A stretch of DNA of 64,000 nt, taken from Galeopsis tetrahit (Eukaryota; Streptophyta; Magnoliopsida; Lamiales; Lamiaceae). The DNA lies in NCBI GenBank assembly GCA_963675135.1, contig OY776130.1:22374001-22438000 (forward strand), read 5' to 3'. The notes beneath the pieces were generated by a model. It was not told where the DNA came from and ran no database searches. It saw nothing but the letters and a program-made list of their open reading frames with translations. Positions 1 through 10,610 of the stretch are shown piece after piece. Numbering within the stretch: position 1 is the stretch's first letter; the number at the start of each line of letters is the position of its first letter. The position numbers and the translations under genes are program-made.

Positions 1-183
1 GAGTGGTGTTCTTGATCAAGTGCACCTTGGCACTATAAAACAAGTTAATTCCAAGAGTGAAAGAATTATCCTGTTAAATCAGGGAAAGTAGATGTAGGAG
101 CTTGAGTCTTTGAACCACTATATTTGCATACAAGTGTATTCCCCCCCCCATACACATGTTATATACTCCTTTCAGGGCCAACA
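1..183 (+). repeat. 5' LTR of Sirevirus copy 1, partial and internally deleted
   Basis: Positions 1-122 align with 16125-16246 of the 3' LTR with six mismatches by eye. Position 123 onward aligns with 16581 onward. The 334 bases corresponding to 16247-16580 are missing here. The LTR ends in GGCCAACA at 183, matching the 3' LTR end. The 5' part of this LTR lies outside the window. Confidence 0.9.
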
Positions 184-185
184 AG

Positions 186-197
186 TAGTATCAGAGC
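186..197 (+). other. Primer-binding site, initiator tRNA-Met type
   Basis: TAGTATCAGAGC lies two bases after the LTR. It differs by one base from TGGTATCAGAGC, the usual plant copia site complementary to initiator tRNA-Met. The G-to-A change is typical decay. Confidence 0.8.
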
Positions 198-322
198 AGG
201 GGTTCAAAGACCACTGCTTCTGAAAATCCATCTTGATTTTCAAAATCACATATTTGGTGTGGTCACTGAACTTATCTATCTGAAATCCTTTATATCTATT
301 GTCTAACTCTTTTCTCGAAGAA

Positions 323-2264
323 ATGGCAAGAGGAAACAACAACAACAACAACCAGAACCAGCAACAGAATCAAGATCAAAATATTAATGCTGCTGTTCCA
401 CCTCCTGCTGTTCAAGGATTGGACAATATGGCCACAAATCCAGTCAACCACATCTCACATCATAAATTGCATATGTTCTCAATAGACAATTATGATTTCT
501 GGAAAATCAGAATGAGGGCTCATCTTGCATCTCTACACACTGACATGTTGAGAGTGATCACAAGAGGACCTTTTGTGTTCACTCAATTCAATCCCAGAGT
601 CACTGAAGCTCAAAGAGCAGACACAAGAGATGTGATCCCCAAAGATGAAGATGACTTCACCTCAGAAGAAAAGAGGAAAGATAACTTGAATTATCTTACT
701 ATGAACACCCTCTACCAAACAATTCCAGATGCAATCATGGGAAGAGTCTACCACTGCACAACTGCCAAAGAAATTTGGGATACTCTTACAGAAATGTGTG
801 AGGGTACTGAAAAGATCAAGGAGAACAAGCTCCAAGTAGCAGTGCAGAAGTTTGAACAATTCACAATGGAGTCTGAGGAGTCCATTGACAAATTTGCTGG
901 TAGATTCACTGATGTGATGAATGAGATCAACTCCTTGGGCAAGGTGTACTCCAAGAGAGAGGTTGGATTAAAGATCTTGAGAAGTCTCACTCAAAAGTGG
1001 GATGTATATGCAGTTATGATGCAGAACACCAAGGATCTCTCCACCATGCCCATGCAACAAATCTTCTCTGAACTCAAAGCTTATGAGTTCGATCTCAACA
1101 GAAGAAACCATGTTGAGGAACCCTCAATTCCTACAAAGGGAGTGGCATTCAAAGCCAAAGCTGCTGAACCTGAAATGCAGTCCACTCCTAGATCATCAAA
1201 GTCAGTCTCCAAGACTGAAATGAAGGAGGAACTAGCCTTGATGGCTAGACGGTTTGAAAAGTTAAACTCAAGGTTTGGTAGATACAAGAAATTCTACCAA
1301 GACAACAAATTCAGGAGAAGGTACAACTCTCCTGAAGCTCAGGCTGAGGTCAAGAAGCTTGAAGAGAAAAGATCAGAGGACAAGTACTCTGATAGGAGAA
1401 GGTCCAGTAGAGCTGAACCTTCATCATCTAGAAGAAGAGATGAATCCAAGAAGGATGATGATGAAGACCTGTGCTATAATTGCAAGAAAAAAGGGCACTT
1501 CCAGTATGACTGCCCTGAATTAAGCTCTAAAGAAAGAAGAGAAAGGCAAGCAAAAAGAGACAGAAAGTTCACCAACAGAAAAGCCATGATGGCTGGTGAA
1601 GAATCTGAAAGTGCTGAAAGCTTCAACTCTTCTGATGGACTGTTCCCAAACAGTGAAGATGATGTATGCAACATGGCAATTGAGGATGATGAGGTATTTT
1701 CTACTTCTAGCTCACCATCATTCATTTCACAAAACACTAGTGAAGTCAACTTGAAACTTTCTCTTGGAAAGTTGATGGAAGATTTCACTATGTTACAAGA
1801 ATTTCATGACAACTGTGTGAGAGAAAATGAAAGGTTATCAATTGAACTTGCTAAAAACTCTAAGGCAGTAGTTGATGTCAAGTCTACTGAGTTGTATCAA
1901 CAAGTCTTGAGAGAGCTTGAGGAAGCAAATCTCAGGATAGTTGACCAACAAAAAGAGATTGATGATCAACTACTATCTTAGAAAAGAAAAGATTTTGAAC
2001 TTAAAATTCTAAATGCCAAGTTTGAAAACCTCTCACATGAGTATGATATTCTTAAATCAAGTGAAGAGAGCCTGAAACTAAAGATGTCTGCTCTGAAGAA
2101 ATCCTCTAGGGCAATAGAGGAAATTCAGAGTTATCAAAGACCTATGGCTCAAAGAAGTGGATTAGGTTTTGATCCATTTGAATCTTCACCTTGTCTTAGT
2201 GTTGCTTCTACAAGTAACACTAAGAGAATCTTTGTCAAATCAGTGGCACAACAAGCTGAAATGA
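323..2264 (+). pseudogene. gag: Sirevirus gag, with one stop and a terminal frameshift
   Basis: This encodes the capsid/nucleocapsid part of the polyprotein. I chose the ATG at 323 (MARGNNNN) because a Gln/Asn-rich Sirevirus-like N-terminus follows; the upstream in-frame ATG at 299 adds only eight residues. The UBN2-type capsid region lies around 470-1120, with motifs YDFWKIRMRAH and WDTLTEMCEGTEKIKE. A basic linker follows, then a CCHC knuckle at 1472-1513 (CYNCKKKGHFQYDC). The C-terminal third is acidic and coiled-coil-like. An in-frame TAG at 1979 interrupts it. The frame is lost near 2264, apparently by loss of one G, and reading resumes in the pol frame. Gag and pol therefore appear to have been one continuous ORF in the ancestor. 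Confidence 0.9.
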
Positions 2265-5200
2265 AGTGATTCAGCCACTGAATAAAGGAAAGGGCAAAAT
2301 GTATGAATTGCCAACTCAAGTGTTTCAGGAGACTAGGCCCAAACCTAAGGAAAAGGCCAAGGTCCCTGAACACAAGAAGAGTGTTAGTCAGCAGAGTAGA
2401 CCCAATGGTAGGGCAACTCTCCTGAACAATATTCAGAGGGGTTATCCAAGGTATAATCAGCCTAGGCCAACTCTACTGAAAAAGCCTCAGCTGAATAGAC
2501 CTAAGGACAACCATCCTCAAAGGCAGAATAAAATTAGACAACCAAAACCCTTCATGCCAAAGGGTAAAGGTCATAAAAATGCCTTTCCTCAAAGATTCCC
2601 TCAAGTAGCACAAAGAACTCATAGGTTCAGGAGTCTTGACAACTCTCCTGAAACTTACAGAGTTAACACTTTCACACATACTTTCCCAAAGGCATTTAAG
2701 GGAAAGACAGTATATGTTGATGCTAGAGGAAAACAGCTTAGCCACCTTGAATCAATCAGGGTTATTAGGCAAGTTTGGGTTCCTAAAGGTACAGCTAACC
2801 TCTCAGGACCCAAAACTCAAAGGGTACCTAAACCTATCTAATTGCAGGTACCATTGGGCCACAAGAAGAGGAGTATGAGCAAAAAGTCAGCATGGTACCT
2901 TGACAGTGGATGTTCAAGGCACATGACTGGAAATAAAGACCTCCTCATTGACTTCATTGAAAAAGGAGGCCCAAATGTCACATTTGGAGACAGCTCACAA
3001 GCAACAACAAAAGGTTATGGTACCTTGATGATTGGTAACATCAAGGTATCCAATGTGTCTTATGTGGCTGGTCTCAAATATAATCTCCTAAGTATCAGTC
3101 AATTCTGTGATAATGATTTCAATGTTGAGTTTTCAAGTGGAAAATGCTTAATCAAAGATAAAACTCAACAAACTCTATTGACTGGAACTAGGAAAGGAAA
3201 TGTGTATTTTGCAGACTGGGACAAGTCTACTGATGCTGCATGCTTCATTGCTAAGAGTTCTAGTGAACAAAGCTGGTTATGGCATAAAAGGCTAAACCAC
3301 CTGAACTTCAAAACAATGAACAAAATTGCTAGAAATGCATTAGTTAAAGGACTACCTAATGAGGTTTTCATTAAAGAGCATGTCTGTAAACCATGCCAAG
3401 AATGAAAACAGATCAAAGCCTCATTCAAAGGGAAACCAGTCATTTCTACTGAAAGGGTACTTGAACTTTTACATATGAACTTATTTGGACCAATTACCCC
3501 TGCAAGTATAAATGGTAGAAAATACACATTGGTAGTAATTGATGACTTCTCCAGGTTCACATGGGTAGTATTTCTCCTTAATAAGAAGGAAACACAAGTC
3601 AAACTCCCTGAACTTTTAAAGAGACTGTCAAATGAGAAAAGTCTTAGCATTATCAAGATAAGATCTGATAAAGGCACTGAGTTCATAAATTCATACATCA
3701 ATGAGTATTGCACATCAAATGGAATAGCTCATGAAACCTCAGCAGCTAGAACTCCTCAACAAAATGGAGTTGCAGAAAGAAGAAATAGAACTTTAAAAGA
3801 AGCTGCTAGAACTTTAATTGCTGATTCAAATCTACCTAAGAGGTTTTGGGCTGAAGCTATAAACACTGCATGCCATACTCAAAATAGATGTTTGATTACT
3901 AAGGGGCAAGGCAAAACCCCCTATGAACTCTGGAAAGGAAGAATGCCTAAAGTGTCATACTTTCACATATTTGGTTGTAAGTGTTTCATTCACAACAATG
4001 GGAAAGAACAGTTGAAAGCTTTTGATAGCAAAGCTGATGAGGGAGTATTTCTTGGATATTCTCAAATCAGTAGAGCTTTCAGAGTCTATAACAAGAAAAC
4101 CCTAGTTGTGGAGGAAACACCTCATGTTGTGTTTGATGAATCTACTCATGAGTTCAGGAACAAGGACTTAGAGACAGAAGAAATCACACAAAGGACAACC
4201 AGATTGAGCCTAAAAGACAAAGGCACTGAATTCTTAGATGTTGTCCAAGCCAACCTACCTGAAATCATAAGATTGGACAACAATCCTGAAGGCAACCTTC
4301 CTGAGGCAAACCCCACTGAAGGAAATGGTGAACTAAATGACCCAATCCCAGTTCACATTCAGGTAACAACTACCAATGAAGAATCAGTTCATGTTGAGGT
4401 AGTTAATGGATCAAATAATCAAGGGGGAACCAACAATGTTGAAAATACCAATGTCCTTGACATTGAGGACAACACCCCTGATTATGATCCTGAATTAGAT
4501 CCTGCATTAAATTTCCCTGAATTCTATGATCAAAATGACTCAACTTCAGTAGAGGACAAATCTACTGAAGAGATCAGAAAAAGAAGGACTTGGTTGTCTG
4601 ACCATCCTACTGATCTAATACTTGGTGACCCAAGTATAGGAGTCAAAACTAGAAGGTTTCATGGTGAAAGTGCTCTATTTTGTTGCTTCTTGTCAGAACA
4701 AGAACCAAGTGACATTGAGGAAGCACTTCAAGATGCCAATTGGATCACTGCAATGCAGGAAGAACTGAATCAATTCACCAGAAATGATGTATGGGAGCTG
4801 GTGGATAGACCTTCACATCAAGATGTCATTGGAACCAAGTGAGTGTTCAAGAACAAGAAAAATGAGAATGATGTGATTGTGAGAAACAAACCAAGACTAG
4901 TGGCAAAAGGCTATTGCCAATATGAAGGCATTGACTATGATGAGACATTTGCACCTGTGGCAAGGCTAGAAGCAATAAGACTCTTTCTAGCCTATGCAGC
5001 CCACAAGAGGTTCAAAGTGTACCAAATGGATGTCAAGAGTGCCTTTCTGAATGGAGTCTTGAAAGAAGAAGTATATGTGGAGCAACCACCTGGTTTTGAG
5101 GTTGGAAACCAAGTCTACAGATTGAAGAAGGCTCTATATGGACTCAAGAAAGCCCCTAGGGCTTGGTATGATACACTGTCACAATTCCTCTTGGATCATG

Positions 5201-6231
5201 GATTCATCAAGGGAACTGTGGACATAACACTCTTCAGAATCTCTGAAGGAGAGGACATCTTGCTTGTCCAAATTTATGTGGATGACATAATTTTTGGATC
5301 CCCCAATGAGAAGCTGTGTGAGAAGTTCTCAAAGCTTATGCAAAGCAAGTTTGAGATGTCCATGATGGGTTTGATGAACTTCTTCTTGGGACTTCAAGTC
5401 AAGCAATCTAAAGAAGGGATCTTCATCAACCAAGCCAAGTACACCAGAGAAATGATCAAAAAGTTTGGGTGTACAACTAGCAAGCCAGTAAGGATCCCAA
5501 TAAACACAAATTGGAAGATGGATCCTGATGAGAGTGGTGTCCCAACCAACTCTACTGAGTATAGAGGAATCATTGGTTCACTCCTCTATCTCACTGCCAG
5601 CAGACCTGACATCACCTTTGCAGTAGGTGTTTGTGCAAGGTTTCAAGCCAATCCTAAGAAAAGCCATCTTGAGGCTGCAAAAAGGATCTTGAGGTATCTC
5701 AAAGGCACTGAAAATCTAGGCCTTTGGTACCCTGCTGATGACAATATTGAGTTAACTGGCTACTCAGATGCTGACTATGGAGGATGTAGAATTGACAGAA
5801 AGTCCACTTCAGGGACTTGTCAATTCTTGGGCAACAAACTCATATCTTGGTTCTCCAAGAAGCAGAACACAGTGGCTACTTCCACCACTGAAGCTGAATA
5901 TGTCGCAGCTGGAAGTTGTTGTGCTCAAATCCTTTGGTTGAGATAACAACTAAGAGACTACAATGTCAACTCTGCTGAAGTGCCTATATTCTGTGACAAC
6001 AATAGTGCCATTGCAATATCACAGAATCCAGTTTTGCACACAAGATGCAAACATGTGGACATCAAACATCACTTCATCAGAGATCATGTGGAGAAGAAAG
6101 ACATCAAGTTGGTCAAAATCCACACAAATCACCAAAAAGCTGATATATTGACAAAGCCACTTGCAGAGGCAAGATTTCTAGAGCTATCAGCAGAATTGGA
6201 ATTACTTGATCCAGGGAAGTTGGACAAGTAA
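2265..6231 (+). pseudogene. pol: Sirevirus pol: protease, integrase, RT and RNase H
   Basis: The whole span reads in one frame and is broken by stops at 2839 (TAA), 3403 (TGA), 4840 (TGA in place of the expected Trp) and 5944 (TAA). Protease carries WYLDSGCSRHMTG near 2890. The pre-integrase zinc region runs about 3240-3405 (HKRLNHLNF, then CKPC). The integrase core runs from 3475, with IDDFSRFTWV, RSDKGTEF and TPQQNGVAERRNRTLKE. RT covers about 4720-5500 and keeps the catalytic YVDDIIFGS. RNase H has SDADYGG and TEAEYVAAGSCCAQ, and ends in ILTKPLAEARF before a TAA at 6229. Apart from the stops, the domains look full length. Two of the stops fit C-to-T or G-to-A change, the pattern expected from methylated, silenced copies. 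Confidence 0.93.
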
Positions 6232-6922
6232 ATCAATTGGAGTTAATGGGTAAAAGGGGAAACTAAAGTGGTGTTCAGCAGACTTGGTCAAGTCTACTGA
6301 AACTCAGAAGAGATGACCTCAAATGTTCAGGACACTTGTCCACATCTTTTCAGGACACTTGTCCATGTGGGGTCAGATAAGTTGTCTTGGCTATCAAACC
6401 AATTCTTGGTATGATAAGCACCTATTTTGGGCAATCATTGCCTATTTTGATATCTGTCCCATTTCTTTTACAGATATCACCTTTATAGGTTTTAATTTGT
6501 CTCCCACCCAAAAGGTCACTTTCCATGCATTAAATGCCAAGATTTAACTCTTGTTTGCATTAAACATTTCAAGCCATGATCTATCTCGAGAACTCCCCAA
6601 CCATTAACTAATATTAAATACTTCCCACATTTGTATAAAAACAGTTTTTCACTGTTACATTGGTTATTGACCATTGGATCAAGATTGGCCAACTCCCCTG
6701 AAGACAATCCTGGCCGTTCAATCTTGTTTCCATTTTTGACAACCGTTGAAATCTCTTAAGACTCACCTACTCATTGACATACATTCCTTTTAGAATATTC
6801 ACAAGTCTTAAGAACCCCACAAGCTCACTTCTTCTCCAAGTATTCGAAATTTCCTTGAAACCCTAGCTTTCATTTTCTTCAAACACTCTCAAACTCTCTC
6901 AAATTTCTTTCTGAATCTTCAA
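6232..6922 (+). other. Untranslated spacer between pol and ORF3
   Basis: There is no supported ORF in this 690-base stretch. Its last 100 bases are pyrimidine-rich and free of ATG, running into AAATGGCTCC at the ORF3 start, and look like a leader. In Sireviruses the third ORF is thought to be expressed separately, but I see no clear splice acceptor to prefer. Confidence 0.5.
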
Positions 6923-7618
6923 ATGGCTCCTAAAGCAAGACCTGAAATGGTTGTTGATTTCACCAACAAGGATCTAGACCTTGATTTTGGCTATCTTAGC
7001 AACAAAAACAACCTCATTTTTGAGCCCATAGTCTCCTTTGAGAGTGAAGACCCTGAAATCACTCCAACTCTTAGATGGCTGAGAAGAGCTGGACTCAAGA
7101 AGTTCATGGAGGAAAGACCAAGCTCCTGTCTGGAAAGCTATATGGCTGAGTTCTTTGCTTTCCTCAAGTGGAGAGGTAAGCCTGAGGTTTGTGAGGTTGC
7201 TACAATATTGTCATATGTAGCTGAAGGTGAGGAAGAAGAGAGATTTCACAGGGTGAAATTCTCTGCAGAAGACCTTGAAGGAGCCTTTGGATTTCCTTCT
7301 GAAGGAAGGAATCCAGAATTCTATGGTGTTGACCATGAAGAAGAAATAGCTCAAGAGTGGCTATTGGTTCCAGGTCCCATCTCTTCAACCCAACACAAAA
7401 GAACTCTTAAGCCACAATTTCTCAACCTCTTTGAGGTAATTACCAAGAGTCTTTTGAGCAACACTGGAAGTCTGGAGCAAGTCAGCTTTCCAAGAATCAG
7501 AATTATGGCTGCAGTGATTGATGCCAGTGACAAGGGCATCAAATTTGATTGGAGGACCTTTATCATGTCTGAGATGATGAAGGAAAATGCCAAATTTAAG
7601 GTGAAAGTCCACAACAAG
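6923..7618 (+). pseudogene. Sirevirus ORF3 ('env-like'), N-terminal part up to the CACTA insertion
   Basis: The ORF starts at ATG 6923 (MAPKARPEMVVDFTNKD) and runs 232 codons to the exact CACTA boundary. The protein is mixed acidic/basic, with recognisable segments such as RWLRRAGLKKFMEERPSS and AEFFAFLKWRGKPEVCEVA. This resembles the plant-retrotransposon ORF3 type annotated as putative plant transposon protein or env-like. I see no signal peptide and no membrane segment, so an envelope role is not supported by this sequence. The frame resumes exactly at 10611 once the transposon and one AAG copy are removed, which shows that the insertion interrupted a continuous ORF. Confidence 0.8.
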
Positions 7619-7763
7619 CACTAAAAAAAACGCATCGATTAGAGACCGATTTTGAGACTGTAAAGGCGGTCTCAACACACGTTAGAGACTGATTTGGGAC
7701 CGATTTATGGAGGTCCTTATTTCATCGGTACCTAATATTGAGAGACCGAATTTATGGCACAGT

Positions 7764-8016
7764 CTCAAATTAGGGACCGATTGTCGATCGGTCTCTAAAT
7801 GACAGACCGGCAATTCGGTCTTAAAACGGTCCCTAAACGTGAGTCGGCCCGACCTATTTTCGGGCCTAAAACAGTCTCACATCGGTCTCAGATTAAGGAC
7901 CGATTTTCGGTCGGTCTCTAAATGTGAGACCGGCAATTCGGTCTTAAAACGGTCCCTAAACGTGAGTCGGCCCGACCTATTTTCGGGCCTAAAACAGTCT
8001 CACATCGGTCTCAGAT
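7764..8016. repeat. Tandem duplication, two copies of about 123 bp
   Basis: CAATTCGGTC recurs at 7811 and 7934, and the surrounding sequence matches for about 120 bases. Each copy contains several GGTCTC/GAGACC motifs and a GTGAGTCGGCCCGACC block. It lies in the subterminal region of the CACTA element, where multiple transposase-binding sites are expected. Confidence 0.85.
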
Positions 8017-8029
8017 CTTACCCACTAAC

Positions 8030-8190
8030 TGCCCCCGAAACCCGACCCGCTGACCCACACCCACCCTCTTTATTTACACCCACCTTCACCAACTCGACCC
8101 GACTTCGAGACCCGACCCGCACCGCCAACCCACACCCACACCCGCCTTCGAGACCCAACCCGACCCGCACCGCCAACCCACACCCACACC
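8030..8190. repeat. C-rich minisatellite in the CACTA element
   Basis: This stretch is built from ACCCGACCCGC, CCAACCCACACCCACACCC and TTCGAGACCC units, with a roughly 55-bp unit present about twice. The related element at 30840-30900 has a shorter, diverged version on the opposite strand, so it is part of the family and not a captured gene. Confidence 0.6.
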
Positions 8191-8465
8191 CACTTTATTT
8201 AATTGGCCATTTTATTTTGGCCTTTGTGGGAATTGATCCCTGGTGGATGGGTGCCCATTTCTGGGCACCCACCACTTTGACAAGTAATTGTCTTGTGTAA
8301 CTTTTAAAAATAATTATATACATATGTAATTAATTTCTTTATTATATATTTTTTAAATAATAAATTTTCAAAATCAACGTTACTTTAAAGAAGTCCAAAA
8401 TAATTAAATCATTTCCACATATATTAACTGATAAAAATCATTGAATTAATTGTAAAAAATCAATG

Positions 8466-8675
8466 TTACTTTAAAAAATCAATGTTACTTTTAAATATTT
8501 TATTTTGACACTTCTTCAAAGTACATGGACACTTGATTTTATCGTTAAACATATATTGTGGCCTCGTCTTCGCAAAATCAATAAATTTATGAACTTGATT
8601 GTAAAATTCACTGTTCGTACTTCCATTAACGAATCGAGGAGTATAATATATCCACCGACGATCCGGTAGTTCCAT
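8466..8675 (-). pseudogene. Transposase-associated domain remnant of the CACTA element
   Basis: The 69-residue reading frame has the layout of the plant Transpos_assoc domain that precedes TNP2 transposases: DRRWIYYTPRF near the start, EFYNQVHKFIDFAK in the middle, and a cysteine pair in KIKCPCTLKKCQN. It is read opposite to the Sirevirus. No TNP2 catalytic region follows, so this is an isolated leftover of the element's own gene. Confidence 0.75.
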
Positions 8676-9540
8676 CTATACGTACTCAAAATCAAAATGA
8701 TTACATAATTGACATATGTATATAAGATAAATATTGCTATATTATTATATTCAAAGAATGAATATTGTTGCATTATTGTACTAAAATTAATAATGTTAAT
8801 AATAATATTTAATTTGGTAGATATGTGAGAAGAATGTGGTGGAGCCCATCGTTAATCCAAAATTTAAAGCTAAAAAATTTGATAGCAAACAGGGTATGCT
8901 CTATGAGAAATTAATTCAAGATCTTTAATTTGTTTGACTTTCAAGTAGATCAACTTGGAATCGTATACCATATAAAGTAAAATGTTGGGAATTCAGTTAT
9001 TTCATAAAAACTTAATTTGTCAGTATTAACTACTTAAGTCAAAAATATTAATTGTGGAATTCTAAATTGATTATTATGAATAAATTGTACTTATACTCGG
9101 TCTTATAATATGTGTATAGATAAAATTGTACAAAAAATTTTGAGTGAAATATTTTAACAGTTTTAATTTAATATTAGACAATTAATTCACTCTAAAACCT
9201 AATTTACATGTATTCATACTTTCAACCGATTTAATTGGACATATAATAGTACACATGCGATTATGATATCTTTCAAAATAATTAATTCTAATTAGTATTT
9301 GATTTGATATCATAACAACGTCACTGGTCTATCTTATTTACTACTATTATACATATTTATTAATTATATGAAAATAAAATTATCAACGAACACTTAATTA
9401 ATTAATATGAGAAAACATTAATTTAAATAAAGAGGGAATGAGAAATCTTACGGTTGAATTCGAAACAAGATCTTCAAACTGATATTGGAGAGTAAAATCA
9501 AGGAATTGTCTATTTAGAAGCTAGTTTGTCGGTTTAAATT
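8676..9540. other. AT-rich interior of the CACTA element, no gene seen
   Basis: Long A/T runs with no ORF of substance and no recognisable protein similarity on either strand. Confidence 0.6.
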
Positions 9541-9544
9541 GAGA

Positions 9545-9930
9545 GAATGACATTTGGGACCGACAATATCGGTCTATAACCACAACCGCGTGATTTGGGA
9601 CCGAATTATGCGGTCTCTACTATGTTTAAAATTATCTATAAAACAAACAGCTTGATTAAATACCTATTCGAGACCGAAAATATTGGTCTATAAAAACAAC
9701 CACCTGATTATGGGACCGATTTGGGACCGAAATATGCGGTCTCTACTTTTAAAAATTATCTAAGAATATTCTTCTGGAGTGTTCAGATACCACTAAAATC
9801 GGTCTCTATAAAATAAACAGTCTAATTTGATACCTATTCGAGACCGAAAATATCGGTCTATAAAAACAAACGCCTGATTTGGGACCGATTTGGGACCGAA
9901 ATATGCGGTCTCTACTGTTAAAAATTATCT
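9545..9930. repeat. CACTA internal repeats with GGGACCGA / CGGTCTCTA motifs
   Basis: The block containing GAGACCGAAAATATCGGTC and ending in ATATGCGGTCTCTACT occurs about three times with drift (near 9550, 9670 and 9840). The inverted motif pairs could form hairpins and resemble transposase-binding subterminal arrays, although they sit about 700 bp from the right end. They may mark an older terminus inside a composite element. Confidence 0.7.
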
Positions 9931-10610
9931 ATATATACAATATTAGGATGAATATCTAATATAATATAGATATAATCGCCAACTTATTTATCTCTCTCAA
10001 TGATGGACGAAAATTCCTCTTCTCCTAATTCCAATTCCTCCCTCTCGAACAAAGTCATAGAGCCAGATTCGATGAAAGTTGGTACGGTTAATTAAAATTT
10101 TGGGATTCAGAATTATTTATACCAATTAAAGACTGAATTTTCGGTCTTCAATTAAAATTCAAAATCAGAGTTTTAATTTCAATTAAAATTCGAAATAAGA
10201 ATTTTAATTTCAATTAAAATTCAAAATAAGAATTTTAATTTTGATTTAGAGACTGAAATTCGGTGGCTAAGCGGTCTGAAAAACATAATATTAAAGACCG
10301 AATTGAAAATAGTCTTTAAACGAGCGGTCAAAATTGGTAGTCAATTCAAATTATACTTTTCAAAATATTTGATACCAATTAAAGACTGAATTGTCGGTAT
10401 CTGAACAAAATTCAAAATCAAAATTTTAATTTCGGTTTAGAGACTGAAATTCGGTCTCTAAGCGGTCTGGAAACATAATATTAAAGACCGAATTGAAAAC
10501 AGTCTCAAAACTCAAATTTTTTTAGGATCAATCCCAAATCAGTCTCAAATTGAGACTGATTTATGTCGGTCTCAAAACTTTGGTCTCTAATTGAGGCATT
10601 TTTTGTAGTG

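Larger units (their letters stand above)
7619..10610 (-). mobile_element. CACTA (En/Spm) transposon, non-autonomous, inserted in Sirevirus ORF3
   Basis: The left end is CACTAAAAAAAACGCATCG and the right end is GAGGCATTTTTTGTAGTG, flanked by a perfect 3-bp duplication AAG (7616-7618 and 10611-10613). Dense GAGACC/GGTCTC-type subterminal repeats fill both ends. The transposase-associated remnant and the match of its left end to the right end of the element at 27409-31447 put its coding sense on the minus strand. About 3.0 kb long, it has no catalytic transposase, so it could move only with help from a related element. It is younger than the Sirevirus that hosts it. Confidence 0.95.

Noticed and set aside
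186..197. Initiator-tRNA-like sequences (also 49882, 55266, 59236) considered as tRNA genes
   Set aside because: Only the 12-base 3' end complement is present, directly after LTR ends, so these are primer-binding sites. No tRNA gene was found in the window.
7839..8300. 153-codon open frame in the CACTA left end
   Set aside because: It is a translation of the 123-bp tandem duplication and the C-rich minisatellite, not a gene.
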